From positions 310,001 through 374,000 of the forward strand of contig NZ_JABEKS010000002.1 of NCBI RefSeq assembly GCF_012985205.1: DNA of 64,000 nucleotides. Reading direction: 5' to 3'. The notes beneath the pieces were generated by a model. It was given only the letters and a program-made list of their open reading frames with translations. It searched no databases and had not been told where the DNA came from. This DNA comes from Planctomonas sp. JC2975 (GTDB lineage Bacteria; Actinomycetota; Actinomycetes; Actinomycetales; Microbacteriaceae). Of the stretch, positions 33,446 to 43,179 are shown one piece after another. Positions within the stretch are counted from its first letter, which is position 1. Every line of letters begins with the position of its first letter. The position numbers and the translations under genes were made by a program.

Positions 33446-35707
33446 GTGACCGATGTCAATCTCCACGCCGAGGGCGTGGATCCCACCGTCGATCTGTCGT
33501 CGCTGCGCGTTCCGCAGCTGCAGACGCTCGCCACGAGCCTCGGCATCCCCGGTGCGGCGAAGCTGCGCAAGGGCGAGCTCGTCGCGGCCATCGAGGCCAC
33601 GCGTGCCGCGACGCAGACCATCGACCAGCCGACCGCGGATGCCGTGCAGCCGGGCGCCGAGAACGTCGCAGTTCCCGCCGCTCAGCAGCCCGCACCGGCC
33701 GACGCCGAGCAGGCGTCGCAGCCTTCCGGGTCGCGGGACGCGGAGCAGCAAACGGATGACGCCGCTGCGACGCCTCTAGACCAGCAGCTCAGTCCGGCAG
33801 AGGCCGAGGCGGCGCTCCGCGCTGCGCTCGACCTTCAGACCCCTCCTGCGCGCACCCGTCGTGGGTCGCGGCGCGTCACCAGCGTGGACGGCGGTCGTAC
33901 CGTGTCCGCCACCGCGCACGTGAACGCCGGCGACGCAGGCCTTCCCGCCGTGGACTCCGGAAATGAGGAACGCGACGCGGCCGACCGCGATGCGGACCAG
34001 GCGAGCGAGTCGGCCGGTGCCAGAGCGCGCGAGGCGCGTTCCGCATCCGACTCCGCGGCCGGTCAGCAGAGCGCGACCGAGGGCGGCAGTGCCGACGACG
34101 AGCGTGCCGAGCAGGGTGGCGAGCAGCCCGAGGGCGCCGCTCAGGCGTCCGATGAGGCTCAGCGCGAGCAGCAGCCGCGTCAGGGTCGCCGCAACCGCGG
34201 TCGCAACAAGAACCGTCGTGGCGAGAACGGCCAGGACGGCCAGCAGGGCGACGGCGAGCAGCAGGGTCAGAACGGCCAGCAGAACGCTCAGCAGCAGAAC
34301 GGCCAGAACCAGCAGGGCAACCAGCAGAAGCAGAGCCAGCAGGGCGGTCAGAACCAGCGCGGCCAGCAGAACCAGCAGGGCGGCCAGCAGAATCAGCAGC
34401 AGGGCCAGCGTCAGAACGCCGCCCAGCAGCAGGATGACGACCGCAACGGCCGCAACCGCTACCGCGACCGCAAGCGTCGTGGAGCAACGGGCGACGACGT
34501 CGAGCCGGAGATCCTCGAGGATGACGTGCTCATCCCGGTGGCCGGTATCCTCGACGTGCTCGACAACTACGCGTTCGTGCGCACGAGCGGCTATCTGCCG
34601 GGACCGAGCGACGTCTACGTCTCGCTCGGCCAGGTGAAGAAGTACAACCTGCGCAAGGGCGATGCCGTGGTCGGCGCCATCCGTCAGCCGCGCGAGGGCG
34701 AGAACGCCGGACGCCAGAAGTACAACGCGCTCGTCAAGGTGGACTCCGTCAACGGTCAGTCCAACGACGAGGCGCAGAGCCGCGTCGAGTTCAACAAGCT
34801 CACGCCGCTCTACCCGCAGGAGCGCCTGCGGCTGGAGACCGAGCCGACCAAGCTCACCCAGCGCATCATCGACCTGGTCGCCCCGATCGGCAAGGGCCAG
34901 CGCGGCCTCATCGTCGCGCCGCCGAAGGCCGGCAAGACGATCGTGATGCAGCAGATCGCCAACGCGATCACCACGAACAACCCAGAGGTCCACCTCATGG
35001 TCGTGCTCGTGGACGAGCGGCCCGAAGAGGTCACCGACATGCAGCGCACGGTCAAGGGCGAGGTCATCGCGTCCACGTTCGACCGCCCGGCGGAGGACCA
35101 CACCACGGTCGCCGAGCTCGCCATCGAGCGTGCGAAGCGTCTCGTGGAGCTCGGTCACGACGTCGTCGTGCTGCTCGACTCGATCACCCGCCTCAGCCGC
35201 GCATACAACCTGGCGGCGCCGGCATCCGGTCGCATCCTCTCCGGTGGTGTCGACGCCTCAGCTCTGTACCCGCCGAAGCGGTTCTTCGGCGCTGGGCGCA
35301 ACATCGAGCACGGCGGATCGCTCACCATACTGGCGACGGCACTCATCGAGACCGGATCCAAGATGGACGAGGTCATCTTCGAAGAGTTCAAGGGCACCGG
35401 AAACTCGGAGCTGCGCCTTTCGCGCCAGCTTGCCGACAAGCGGATCTTCCCGGCCGTCGACGTGAACGCGTCCGGCACTCGCCGCGAAGAGATGCTGATG
35501 AGCTCCGACGAGGTCAAGATCACCTGGAAGCTGCGCCGCGCACTCGCCGGCCTCGATCCGCAGCAGGCTCTCGAGGTCGTGCTCGGCAAGCTCAAGGAGA
35601 CCAGCTCCAACGTGGAGTTCCTCGTGCAGATGCAGAAGTCGATGCCGGCTCCGACCTCCGGCCACGGCGTCGCGCACTCGCACGCGCACGAGAACGACCA
35701 CCGCTAG
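33446..35707 (+). CDS. rho: Transcription termination factor Rho
   Basis: The 753-residue hexameric RNA helicase has an N-terminal Rho_N (SAP-like) domain at about 17-50 ([15 protein letters not shown]). A roughly 300-residue polar insertion follows. The S1-like RNA-binding domain ([20 protein letters not shown]) comes next, then the ATPase with APPKAGKT (Lys497) and Walker [16 protein letters not shown]. It terminates untranslated transcripts. Residues about 250-345 are almost only Gln, Asn, Gly and Arg. GTG 33446 follows AAAGGAA by 9 nt; upstream in-frame ATGs (33368, 33416) are less likely. Confidence 0.95.
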   Translation: MTDVNLHAEGVDPTVDLSSLRVPQLQTLATSLGIPGAAKLRKGELVAAIEATRAATQTIDQPTADAVQPGAENVAVPAAQQPAPADAEQASQPSGSRDAEQQTDDAAATPLDQQLSPAEAEAALRAALDLQTPPARTRRGSRRVTSVDGGRTVSATAHVNAGDAGLPAVDSGNEERDAADRDADQASESAGARAREARSASDSAAGQQSATEGGSADDERAEQGGEQPEGAAQASDEAQREQQPRQGRRNRGRNKNRRGENGQDGQQGDGEQQGQNGQQNAQQQNGQNQQGNQQKQSQQGGQNQRGQQNQQGGQQNQQQGQRQNAAQQQDDDRNGRNRYRDRKRRGATGDDVEPEILEDDVLIPVAGILDVLDNYAFVRTSGYLPGPSDVYVSLGQVKKYNLRKGDAVVGAIRQPREGENAGRQKYNALVKVDSVNGQSNDEAQSRVEFNKLTPLYPQERLRLETEPTKLTQRIIDLVAPIGKGQRGLIVAPPKAGKTIVMQQIANAITTNNPEVHLMVVLVDERPEEVTDMQRTVKGEVIASTFDRPAEDHTTVAELAIERAKRLVELGHDVVVLLDSITRLSRAYNLAAPASGRILSGGVDASALYPPKRFFGAGRNIEHGGSLTILATALIETGSKMDEVIFEEFKGTGNSELRLSRQLADKRIFPAVDVNASGTRREEMLMSSDEVKITWKLRRALAGLDPQQALEVVLGKLKETSSNVEFLVQMQKSMPAPTSGHGVAHSHAHENDHR

Positions 35708-35716
35708 CTGCTATCT

Positions 35717-35784
35717 GGATGCCCGTGAGGGCTCCCGTGATTCCCACCTGACCGGTGCGAATCGGGGGAGCCCGGCGGGCATCC
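35717..35784. terminator. Nested hairpin between rho and prfA
   Basis: Outer arms GGATGCCCG (35717-35725) and complement (35776-35784), then GGGCTCCC (35729-35736) with complement (35766-35773), then GATTC/GAATC (35739-35743/35759-35763) and ACC/GGT form one long stem. It could terminate rho mRNA or control prfA expression. Confidence 0.7.
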
Positions 35785-35828
35785 TGCATTTCCGCCTCAA
35801 CCGCACGACAGTCATCCAGGAGCACCGC

Positions 35829-36905
35829 GTGTTCGATTCGATCCAGACCCTGCTCGACGAGCACGAGCAGCTGCAGGAGCAGCTCGCCGACCCCGCGCTG
35901 CACGCCGATGCCGCGCGCGCGAAGAAGGTCAACCGTCGGTATGCGGAGCTGAGCCAGATCAAGGCGGCGCACGAGTCGTGGAAGCACCTCGGTGACGACC
36001 TGGATGCGGCACGAGAGCTCGCCAAGGAGGACGACGCCTTCGCCGAGGAGGTGCCATCGCTCGAGCAGGCCCGTGACGCCGCGCAGGAGAAGCTGCGGCG
36101 ACTCCTCATCCCGCGCGATCCGGACGACGGACGCGACGTGATCATGGAGATCAAGGGCGGAGCCGGGGGAGCGGAGTCCGCGCTCTTCGCCGCCGACCTG
36201 CTGCGCATGTACCTGCACTACGCCGAGTCGCGCAGATGGAAGACGGAGATCCTCGAGCAGGACTCCACCGACCTCGGCGGCTACACGAACGTGCAGGTCG
36301 CCATCAAGGGCAACTCCGCGGATCCCGCAGAGGGCCCCTGGGCGCACCTCAAGTACGAGGGTGGCGTGCACCGGGTGCAGCGCGTTCCCGTGACCGAGTC
36401 GCAGGGGCGCATCCAGACCTCGACCGCCGGCGTGCTCGTCTTCCCCGAGGTCGACGAGCCCGAAGAGGTCGAGATCAGCCCCAACGACCTCCGGATCGAC
36501 GTGTTCCGGTCGTCCGGACCCGGCGGTCAGTCCGTGAACACGACCGACTCCGCAGTGCGCATCACGCACATCCCGACCGGCATCGTGGTGTCGATGCAGA
36601 ACGAGAAGTCGCAGATCCAGAACCGCGAGGCGGGCATGCGCGTGCTCCGTGCGCGTCTGCTGGCGAAGCAGCAGGAGGAACTGGATGCCGCGGCATCCGA
36701 CGCGCGCAAGTCGCAGATCCGGGGCATGGACCGTTCGGAGCGCATCCGCACGTACAACTTCCCGGAGAACCGCATCGCCGACCACCGCACGGGATACAAG
36801 GCGTACAACCTCGACCAGGTGATGAACGGTGCGCTCGATCCGGTGATCGACTCGGCGATCCAGGCGGACGAAGAGGCGCAGCTCGCCGCACTCGGCGAGG
36901 AGTAG
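35829..36905 (+). CDS. prfA: Peptide chain release factor 1
   Basis: The 358-residue factor has the stop-codon-reading tripeptide in [10 protein letters not shown] (PVT, so UAA/UAG specificity) and the peptidyl-transferase motif GGQ at residues 232-234 ([16 protein letters not shown]). Gln234 is the residue methylated by PrmC, encoded 5.3 kb downstream. GTG 35829 is preceded by AGGAG at 6 nt. The usual rpmE between rho and prfA is absent. Confidence 0.96.
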   Translation: MFDSIQTLLDEHEQLQEQLADPALHADAARAKKVNRRYAELSQIKAAHESWKHLGDDLDAARELAKEDDAFAEEVPSLEQARDAAQEKLRRLLIPRDPDDGRDVIMEIKGGAGGAESALFAADLLRMYLHYAESRRWKTEILEQDSTDLGGYTNVQVAIKGNSADPAEGPWAHLKYEGGVHRVQRVPVTESQGRIQTSTAGVLVFPEVDEPEEVEISPNDLRIDVFRSSGPGGQSVNTTDSAVRITHIPTGIVVSMQNEKSQIQNREAGMRVLRARLLAKQQEELDAAASDARKSQIRGMDRSERIRTYNFPENRIADHRTGYKAYNLDQVMNGALDPVIDSAIQADEEAQLAALGEE

Positions 36906-36933
36906 CGCGATCCGCTGGGCGTCTGTTCGCCGC

Positions 36934-36939
36934 TAGGGT
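36934..36939 (+). promoter_or_regulatory. -10 element of tautomerase gene
   Basis: TAGGGT, 6 nt before ATG 36946, no ribosome site. Confidence 0.5.
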
Positions 36940-36945
36940 GAGCGG

Positions 36946-37338
36946 ATGCCGAGTGTTCTGATCGAGATTCGCCGCGAGTACGCGCCCGACGACGAGGTGG
37001 CCATCATCGACGCCGTGCACGGGGCGTTGGTGACCGCGTTCAGGATCCCCGATGACGACAGATTCAGCAGACTGATCTCGTACCAGCCGCACCGCATGGT
37101 CGACGGGTTGCAGCCTGGTGTACCCGACGAATACACGCGGGTGACGATCGACTGCTTCTCGGGACGCTCGATCGACGCGAAGCGCAACCTCTACCGCGAG
37201 ATCGTGGAGCGACTGGAGCCGCTCGGCATCCCGCGCGACAAGGTCTCGATCCTGCTGCGCGAGAGCGCACGAGAGAACTGGGGACTCGGCGGAATCGCCG
37301 CCGCAGACAAGGACCTGGGCTTCACCATCGAGGTGTAG
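36946..37338 (+). CDS. Tautomerase-family protein
   Basis: The 130-residue protein begins Met-Pro. Removal of Met exposes the catalytic Pro1 that defines the tautomerase superfamily. The duplicated beta-alpha-beta pattern and RVTIDCFSGRSIDAKRNLYREIVERL helix match the malonate-semialdehyde-decarboxylase/cis-CaaD-like group of longer members. Substrate unknown. It begins the insertion between prfA and prmC and appears to have its own leaderless promoter. Confidence 0.82.
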   Translation: MPSVLIEIRREYAPDDEVAIIDAVHGALVTAFRIPDDDRFSRLISYQPHRMVDGLQPGVPDEYTRVTIDCFSGRSIDAKRNLYREIVERLEPLGIPRDKVSILLRESARENWGLGGIAAADKDLGFTIEV

Positions 37339-37386
37339 GCGTCCATCCAGGTCGCGGAACACCGTCGCGGTGTCGGCACTCGGTCA

Positions 37387-37392
37387 TAGCCT
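37387..37392 (+). promoter_or_regulatory. -10 element of cyclase-fold gene
   Basis: TAGCCT, 7 nt before ATG 37400, no ribosome site; selects this ATG over an upstream in-frame one at 37370. Confidence 0.45.
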
Positions 37393-37399
37393 TCGGGTC

Positions 37400-38419
37400 A
37401 TGGAGTTGCAGGACGACGTGAAGACCTGGCTGCTGGATTCGGATCCGGCCCTGCGCTGGCAGGTCGAGCGGGATCTGGTGGACGCACCGGAATCGGTGTG
37501 GGGCGCGACGCGACGGCGCATGGTCACCGATGGGATGGCGGCGCGGCTGCTCGCCCTGCAAGATGCCGACGGCCAGTGGGACGGGGGCGCATTCTTCCCG
37601 GGCGGAGCCGCTTGGTTCGAGTCGCATCCGGACGGATCGCCCCAGCCGTGGACGGCGACCACCTGGACGCTGAACACGCTCCGCGACTGGGGACTGCCGG
37701 CCGAGGCCCTCGCGGGCACGGCCGACCGTCTCGCGGCCGGCTCGCGCTGGGACTACGACGATCTGCCGTTCTGGGGCGGTGAGGTGGACGTCTGCGTCAA
37801 CTCCTTCACGCTGGCGAGCGGCGCCTGGCTCGGCGCCGACGTGTCCGGGCTCGTCGAGTGGTTCCCTGAGCACCGGCTCGCCGACGGCGGCTGGAACTGC
37901 GAGTGGATAGCGGGTTCGGTGCGCTCGTCGTTCCACTCGACGCTCAACGCGCTGCGCGGCATCCTCTATTACGAGAAGGCGGTCGGCAGCACGCCTGCCC
38001 TCACCGAAGCCAGACGCAGTGCCGAGGAGTACCTGCTCGAACGCCGACTGCTCTATCGCAAGTCGACGGGGGACGTTGTGGGGGCGTGGATCGACGAGTT
38101 CGCATATCCGCTGCGCTGGCGGTGCACCGCACTCAAGGCCGTCGACTACTTCCGCGAGGCGGCACTGCTGGACGGGACAGCACCGGATCCGCGACTGGCG
38201 GATGCCGTCGGCCTCATCCGCGCGGCCCGCACGACGGACGGAACCTGGGTTCAGGGCCGCAGCAACGGCGGCAAGGTCTGGTTCGACGTGGATGCGCCGG
38301 AGGGCGAGCCCTCGAAGTGGCTCACCTTCTTCGCCACGCGCGCGCTCGAGTGGTGGGACGCCGCCGCCGACCCGATCGAAGCCGGTGCGGACGAAGGAGC
38401 CGGAATCGAACGCTCATGA
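37400..38419 (+). CDS. Squalene cyclase/prenyltransferase-fold protein
   Basis: The 339-residue soluble protein has repeated motifs of the alpha/alpha-toroid cyclase fold: DADGQWDGG (about 55), LADGGWNCEW (about 165) and TTDGTWVQG (about 285). These are QW-type signatures. The catalytic DxDD of squalene-hopene cyclases and a membrane insertion helix are not visible, so an actual terpene cyclase activity is doubtful. Function unknown. Monocistronic, just after the tautomerase gene. Confidence 0.72.
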   Translation: MELQDDVKTWLLDSDPALRWQVERDLVDAPESVWGATRRRMVTDGMAARLLALQDADGQWDGGAFFPGGAAWFESHPDGSPQPWTATTWTLNTLRDWGLPAEALAGTADRLAAGSRWDYDDLPFWGGEVDVCVNSFTLASGAWLGADVSGLVEWFPEHRLADGGWNCEWIAGSVRSSFHSTLNALRGILYYEKAVGSTPALTEARRSAEEYLLERRLLYRKSTGDVVGAWIDEFAYPLRWRCTALKAVDYFREAALLDGTAPDPRLADAVGLIRAARTTDGTWVQGRSNGGKVWFDVDAPEGEPSKWLTFFATRALEWWDAAADPIEAGADEGAGIERS

Positions 38420-38429
38420 GAGTGCCGGA

Positions 38430-38435
38430 TACGCT
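38430..38435 (+). promoter_or_regulatory. -10 element of HAD gene
   Basis: TACGCT followed by 6 nt and GTG 38442. Confidence 0.5.
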
Positions 38436-38441
38436 CGTCAG

Positions 38442-39287
38442 GTGAGTCTTCCCGATCTCCGCCTGGTCGCCGTCGACATGGACGGCACCCTGCTCGACGA
38501 GCACGGACACGTCCCCGACCGTCTGTGGCACCTGTTGCACATGATGCACGAGCGCGGGATCGCGTTCGTCCCGGCGAGCGGACGTCAGTATGCGACGCTC
38601 AGGAACACGTTCGACGCGGTCGCCGATGAGCTCTCGTTCATCGCCGAGAACGGCACCTATGTCGTCCACGACGGGCACGAGGTCAGCTCGTCGACGCTGG
38701 AGCCCTCGTTCGTGCGAAGCGTGCTCGACGACGTTCGTCGGTTGGCGCGCGAGGGAGTCGACGTCGGCGTCGTGCTCTGCGGCAAGGATGTCGCGTACAC
38801 CGACCGCGACGACGAACCCTTCCTCGAGGAAACGGCGAAGTACTACTTCTCCCGCGAGACGGTTCGCGATCTCGCCGACCACAACGATGACGTGATCAAG
38901 ATCGCCGTCTTCGAATTCGGAGACATCGAACGTGACGTGGAACCGGCGCTCGCCCGCCACCGCCCCGACCATCAGGTGGTCGTGTCCGGCGGACACTGGG
39001 TGGACATCATGGCGGCCGACGTCAACAAGGGCACGGCGCTGCGCGCCCTGCAGCGCGCTCTGGATGTCACGCCCGCCCAGACCGCCGCATTCGGCGACTA
39101 CCTGAACGATCTCGAGATGCTGGAGGCGGCCGACCTCTCGTATGCGGTGGCGAACGCCCACCCGGAGATCGCTCGCGTCGCGCGATTCCGCGCACCGTCC
39201 AACGCGGAACAGGGCGTCATCACGGTGCTCGAGCAGCTTCTCGGGCTTGAGACCGGCACCGATCGGATATCAGCAGCACGGCGGTAG
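38442..39287 (+). CDS. HAD-superfamily phosphatase, Cof type
   Basis: The 281-residue protein has HAD motif I in VAVDMDGTLLDE (nucleophile Asp), a large C2 cap between motifs, a motif III lysine in DVNKGTALRAL and motif IV GDYLNDLEMLEAA. This is the Cof/YbiV-type layout. Such enzymes dephosphorylate sugar phosphates or cofactors with low specificity. The start is set by the -10/6-nt spacing. Confidence 0.87.
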   Translation: MSLPDLRLVAVDMDGTLLDEHGHVPDRLWHLLHMMHERGIAFVPASGRQYATLRNTFDAVADELSFIAENGTYVVHDGHEVSSSTLEPSFVRSVLDDVRRLAREGVDVGVVLCGKDVAYTDRDDEPFLEETAKYYFSRETVRDLADHNDDVIKIAVFEFGDIERDVEPALARHRPDHQVVVSGGHWVDIMAADVNKGTALRALQRALDVTPAQTAAFGDYLNDLEMLEAADLSYAVANAHPEIARVARFRAPSNAEQGVITVLEQLLGLETGTDRISAARR

Positions 39288-39290
39288 TGT
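39285..39290 (+). promoter_or_regulatory. -10 element of small membrane-protein gene
   Basis: TAGTGT, overlapping the stop of the HAD gene, 7 nt before ATG 39298. Confidence 0.4.
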
Positions 39291-39297
39291 GCAAAGG

Positions 39298-39639
39298 ATG
39301 CGTTCCGGAGGCGTGATGGCAGTGGTCGGCACAGTGCTGCTGACCTGGCTCGTCGCCGTCGACACGTGGATGAGGCTGACCCTCGACGCCGAGCCGACGT
39401 CGCTGACGATCGTCGCACTTGCCGTCGCCGTGGGAGTGCTTGCCGCCGTCGCTGCGTTGGCCGTGCGCGACGCGCTGACGGCGGCGGGTCGAGTGGCGCG
39501 CGCTCCGGCGCTCACCGGTGTGAGTCACGCGACCGGCAGTCGTCAGCAGCTGCCGAGTCGCCGCGTGCACCTGGTCGGCGGCCGGGGTCCGCGCGCGCCG
39601 GGCGGCGGGTTCGTTCCCGCCTGCGACATCATGCGCTGA
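39298..39639 (+). CDS. Small membrane protein, function unknown
   Basis: The 113-residue protein has two TM segments (about 5-25 and 33-55) and a basic, Gly/Arg-rich tail with one cysteine near the end (FVPACDIMR). No family recognised with certainty. It lies 11 nt after the HAD gene with its own -10 element. The sequence continues in frame upstream, but that part overlaps the HAD gene. Confidence 0.6.
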   Translation: MRSGGVMAVVGTVLLTWLVAVDTWMRLTLDAEPTSLTIVALAVAVGVLAAVAALAVRDALTAAGRVARAPALTGVSHATGSRQQLPSRRVHLVGGRGPRAPGGGFVPACDIMR

Positions 39640-39718
39640 CCGGTTTTCGGCTTTCCGAACCGAGAGCAGCGGCCACGGGCGGGTTACCCCCACCCAGCTG
39701 CCCTTCGTACGGAGTCCC

Positions 39719-40021
39719 ATGTCCGGTCCAATGCCTTCGAGTGCTCGTCGCCCTGCTGCACGGCGGATGCGACTCGCGTTGCTGCTCATCACGCGCGGCA
39801 TCCGTCGAGCGCGACTGCGCCTCGCCCTCTTCAGCGGATGGGTGTGGGTGGCCGCCGCTTCCCTCGTCGGGTTCGAAGTGCTCGAGATCCTTCTCGGAGC
39901 ACTTCTCGCAGCGCCCGAGGTGCTGCCGTTGGTACTCCTCGCGCTGGCCGCGGTCTGGTACTTCCGCCGTGCTCTGGTGCGCCTCTGGCGACGTCTTTCG
40001 TCGCGGGAGCGATCCCGCTGA
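39719..40021 (+). CDS. Hypothetical small membrane protein
   Basis: The 100-residue reading frame has a strongly basic start, hydrophobic segments at about 40-60 and 63-83, and a basic end, an arrangement seldom produced by chance out-of-frame reading. There is no clear ribosome site or promoter. Codon third positions are GC-rich, as in its neighbours. It might be a real gene or a spurious frame in the gap before cysE. Confidence 0.4.
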   Translation: MSGPMPSSARRPAARRMRLALLLITRGIRRARLRLALFSGWVWVAAASLVGFEVLEILLGALLAAPEVLPLVLLALAAVWYFRRALVRLWRRLSSRERSR

Positions 40022-40101
40022 CATCGACCGGATCCGTGAGTGGGGACGCGCATCGATGGCGCTCGGTCCCCGCGCCGTGGCAGGACACCGGGTCGTGACT
40101 G

Positions 40102-40689
40102 TCAGATGTAGATGCCGGGGTCGAGCCACGCCTCGTCTTCGCGGGTCTGCGCGAGATGATGCGGCGCATCCGTCGGTCGTGCGCGCGCCGGGATGCCGGT
40201 CAGCACCGAGTCGGGCGGCGCAGACTTCACGACCACCGCGTTCGCGCCGACGACCGATCGCGCGCCGAGCACGATGTCGCCGAGTACCTTGGCGCCCGCG
40301 CCGACCACCACTCCGCTCTGCAACGTAGGGTGGCGTTTGCCGCGTCCTCTGGACTTCCCACCGAGAGTGACCCCGTGGTAGAGCATCACGTCGTCGCCGA
40401 CGATGGTCGTCTCGCCGATCACGACGCCCATGCCGTGGTCGATGAAGAACCGCCGACCGATGCGCGCCCCTGGATGGATCTCGATGCCGGTGAGGAACCG
40501 GGCGAACTGGGAGAGGAGGCGAGCCGGTAGCTTGAGGCCGGGGGAGAGCCACCAACGGTGTGCGATGCGGTAGAGCCAAATGGCGTGCAGACCCGAGTAC
40601 GACAGCGCGATCTCGATGTCGCTGCGCGCAGCGGGATCGTGCCTGCGCGCGTTCTCGATGTCCTCGCGCATGCGGGAGAGTACCGTCAT
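40102..40689 (-). CDS. cysE: Serine O-acetyltransferase
   Basis: The 195-residue enzyme has a short N-terminal helical region and a left-handed beta-helix of hexapeptide repeats: [25 protein letters not shown] (split by the family's catalytic His/Asp), then [14 protein letters not shown]. It acetylates serine to O-acetylserine, the substrate of the upstream CysK. ATG 40689 follows GAGGAAGG by 5 nt. It is shorter than E. coli CysE at the N-terminus, as in most actinobacteria. Confidence 0.94.
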   Translation of the reverse strand: MTVLSRMREDIENARRHDPAARSDIEIALSYSGLHAIWLYRIAHRWWLSPGLKLPARLLSQFARFLTGIEIHPGARIGRRFFIDHGMGVVIGETTIVGDDVMLYHGVTLGGKSRGRGKRHPTLQSGVVVGAGAKVLGDIVLGARSVVGANAVVVKSAPPDSVLTGIPARARPTDAPHHLAQTREDEAWLDPGIYI

Positions 40690-40785
40690 CGAAGCCTTCC
40701 TCGTGGCATCCGGTGAGACTCTTCGCGTCTGCGGGATCTCACGGCCCACTCCATCGTATGGCGGCCGCTCCGCCGCTCACGCGCG

Positions 40786-40814
40786 CGCCTGGCAGCCGAA
40801 TCGGCTGCCAGGCG
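40786..40814. terminator. 29-bp palindrome
   Basis: Perfect 14-bp arms (CGCCTGGCAGCCGA and complement) around one A. It is the nearest structure to the cysE start in the gap; it could terminate cysK readthrough or serve as an operator. Confidence 0.55.
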
Positions 40815-40862
40815 TGATGCATTTGACCTCTCGGTCTACGACCCATGTCGCGAGCCTCTCGG

Positions 40863-40914
40863 GCGATCCGCTCCTCGAGGCGGCGGCGTGCACGCCGCCG
40901 AACGCGCCACGCGC
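40863..40914. repeat. 52-bp repeat, copy 1
   Basis: Differs from copy 2 at only two positions. It contains a 20-bp perfect palindrome at 40881-40900 (arms CGGCGGCGTG). Confidence 0.8.
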
Positions 40915-40982
40915 CACGCGCCACGCGCTAGGTCCAAGGTGCCGCCTCGTGCCGATATCGGTGCGTCGGTGGCTCGGGTATC

Positions 40983-41034
40983 GCGACCCGCTCTTCGAGG
41001 CGGCGGCGTGCACGCCGCCGAACGCGCCACGCGC
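40983..41034. repeat. 52-bp repeat, copy 2
   Basis: Second copy, 120 bp from the first, with the same 20-bp palindrome at 41001-41020. It ends 47 bp from the cysK stop and is a probable terminator for cysK. Confidence 0.8.
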
Positions 41035-41080
41035 TCAGTCGACTGCGGTGCGCCAGGCAGGGACTGGCGCACAAAACAAC

Positions 41081-42019
41081 TCAGTCCAGAAGGTCCTGGT
41101 ACAGAACAGTGGAGACGTAGCGCTCGCCGAAGTCCGGCACCACGACGACGATCGTCTTGCCGGCGTTCTCCGGGCGCTTCGCGACCTCGACCGCGGCGTG
41201 CACAGCAGCACCGGACGAGATGCCGCCGAGGATGCCCTCCTCGACGGCGAGGCGACGTGCCATGGCGATCGCGGCATCCGCGTTCACGTCGAGCACCTCG
41301 TCGTAGATGTCGGTGTCGAGCACCTCGGGCACGAAGTTGGCCCCGAGGCCCTGGATCTTGTGGGGTCCCGGCTGTCCGCCGTTGAGGATCGGCGACTCAG
41401 CGGGCTCGACGGCGACGATGCGGATGTCCGCCTTCTTCTCGCGCAGGTATCCTCCGGCTCCCGTGATGGTGCCGCCCGTTCCGATGCCGGCGACCAGCAC
41501 GTCGATGCCGCCGTCGGTGTCCTCCCAGATCTCGGGACCCGTCGTTGCGCGGTGGATGGCCGGGTTGGCCTCGTTCGCGAACTGCTTCGCCCAGATGGCG
41601 TTCTCGGTGTTCGCGACGATCTCCTGGGCCTTCTCGACGGCTCCGCGCATGCCGTCGGCACCCGGAGTGAGGATGACCTCGGCGCCGTAGGCGCGCAGCA
41701 GCACGCGACGCTCCTTGCTGGCCGTCTCCGGCATCGTGATGATCAGCTTGTAACCGCGGGCAGCTGCGGCGAACGCGAGCGCGATGCCGGTGTTGCCGCT
41801 GGTGCCCTCGACGATGGTGCCGCCCGGCTTCAGCTCGCCCGACTTCTCGGCGGCGTCGATGATCGCCACGCCGATGCGGTCCTTCACGCTGGCGGCAGGG
41901 TTGTAGAACTCGAGCTTCGCGACCACGGTGGCGTCGGCGCCGTCGGTCACGCGGTTGAGCCGGACGAGCGGTGTCTTGCCGACGACCTCGGTGATGTCGG
42001 AGTGGATGGAGCCGGACAT
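41081..42019 (-). CDS. cysK: Cysteine synthase A
   Basis: The 312-residue PLP enzyme has the cofactor lysine at residue 46 (NPAASVKDR), the TSGNTG asparagine loop and the [10 protein letters not shown] phosphate loop. It makes cysteine from O-acetylserine and sulfide. ATG 42019 follows AAAGGCAGG. The gene precedes cysE in the same direction, separated by a palindrome-rich gap. Confidence 0.95.
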   Translation of the reverse strand: MSGSIHSDITEVVGKTPLVRLNRVTDGADATVVAKLEFYNPAASVKDRIGVAIIDAAEKSGELKPGGTIVEGTSGNTGIALAFAAAARGYKLIITMPETASKERRVLLRAYGAEVILTPGADGMRGAVEKAQEIVANTENAIWAKQFANEANPAIHRATTGPEIWEDTDGGIDVLVAGIGTGGTITGAGGYLREKKADIRIVAVEPAESPILNGGQPGPHKIQGLGANFVPEVLDTDIYDEVLDVNADAAIAMARRLAVEEGILGGISSGAAVHAAVEVAKRPENAGKTIVVVVPDFGERYVSTVLYQDLLD

Positions 42020-42204
42020 GGCCTGCCTTTCGGACTGCGCTTGACTGGGTTGATGGCGCACCCGACGCGGTCGTGCGACGATGCCGGGGTCTCGCCAGAA
42101 GCTTATTCTTGACGCTCGGACGCGTTCCCGTTTATGACGTTGCGCTCCGCTCGTCGAGGTACTTGGTGCAGGCCGCGGCGGGGTCGACGGAAGGGACGAA
42201 CCAC

Positions 42205-43131
42205 ATGGATGCTGCGACAGCGGATCGCTCCGCCGACGACTCGACAGGTGTTCCGGCACGCGATTCCGTGGCCGAGGCACCTCTTCGGCTGTCGCTGCGC
42301 GACGCGGCAGAGACCCTTGCGGCCGCAGGCGTTCCGGACCCGGTCGTCGACGCAGAACTCCTTGCCGGCCATGTTCTGAACGCGAGCCGGGGTCGTGTGC
42401 AGGCGCTCGTGGTGACGGATGCCGCGCTATCGGCCGAACAGGCCGCCCGCCTCCGCGAGCTGGTCGCTCGGCGCTCCACGCGAGAGCCTCTGCAGCACAT
42501 CACGGGTCGCGCGCCGTTCCGCTCGCTCGACCTCCAGGTCGGGCCCGGTGTCTTCGTGCCTCGTCCGGAGACCGAGCTTCTCGCGCAGCTGGCCGTCGAC
42601 GCGCTGCTGGCATCGGCAGAGCCCGAGCCGATCGGTGTGGACCTCGGCACCGGCACCGGTGCGATCGCTTTGTCCATGGCGACGGAGGTGCCGCACGCTC
42701 GCGTGTATGCGGTCGAACGCTCGCCGGAGGCGCTCGTCTGGACCCGACGCAACGTCGCGGAAGCCGCGGCCGACAACCTGGAACTCGTCGAGGGCGACCT
42801 GAAGGATGCCCTTCCCGAGCTCGACGGTCGTGCTGCGGTCGTCGTGTCCAATCCGCCGTACGTGCCGGACGATGCGATCCCGCGGGATCCCGAGGTGCGG
42901 CTGTTCGATCCCTCGGTAGCCCTGTACGGCGGCGCGGACGGCCTGGATGTCGTGCGCGTGCTCTCGCTGCGGGCACTTCAGCTCCTGCGGCCAGGGGGAC
43001 TTCTCGCCATCGAGCACGGCGAATATCAGGGGGCTGAGGTGCGCGACATCCTGACTGCGGACGGATGGCACGCAACGGCCACGCATCGCGACCTGACGCT
43101 GCGTGACAGGGTCACCACAGCCGTACGCTGA
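42205..43131 (+). CDS. prmC: Release factor glutamine N5-methyltransferase
   Basis: The 308-residue SAM-dependent enzyme has an N-terminal helical domain ([23 protein letters not shown]), the SAM motif [12 protein letters not shown] and the catalytic NPPY in VSNPPYVP. It methylates the GGQ glutamine of release factors such as the PrfA encoded upstream. ATG 42205 follows GGAAGGGACG. The 43-residue in-frame extension upstream overlaps the divergent promoter region and is not included. Confidence 0.94.
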   Translation: MDAATADRSADDSTGVPARDSVAEAPLRLSLRDAAETLAAAGVPDPVVDAELLAGHVLNASRGRVQALVVTDAALSAEQAARLRELVARRSTREPLQHITGRAPFRSLDLQVGPGVFVPRPETELLAQLAVDALLASAEPEPIGVDLGTGTGAIALSMATEVPHARVYAVERSPEALVWTRRNVAEAAADNLELVEGDLKDALPELDGRAAVVVSNPPYVPDDAIPRDPEVRLFDPSVALYGGADGLDVVRVLSLRALQLLRPGGLLAIEHGEYQGAEVRDILTADGWHATATHRDLTLRDRVTTAVR

Positions 43132-43179
43132 CCGGCGCAGGGCACTTCCGTCGGGCGTCGCGAGCTCCGAGCACGCAGT

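Larger units (their letters stand above)
40690..41080. other. 391-bp cysK-cysE intergenic region rich in palindromes
   Basis: No gene. The gap holds a 29-bp palindrome, two copies of a 52-bp repeat exactly 120 bp apart, and a GCGCCAC triplet tandem at 40904-40927. No ordinary promoter is obvious, but transcription from cysK into cysE must cross these structures. Confidence 0.6.

Noticed and set aside
40690-41080. CRISPR-like array from the two 52-bp repeats
   Set aside because: Only two copies, spacing filled by palindromic low-complexity DNA, no cas genes in the window.
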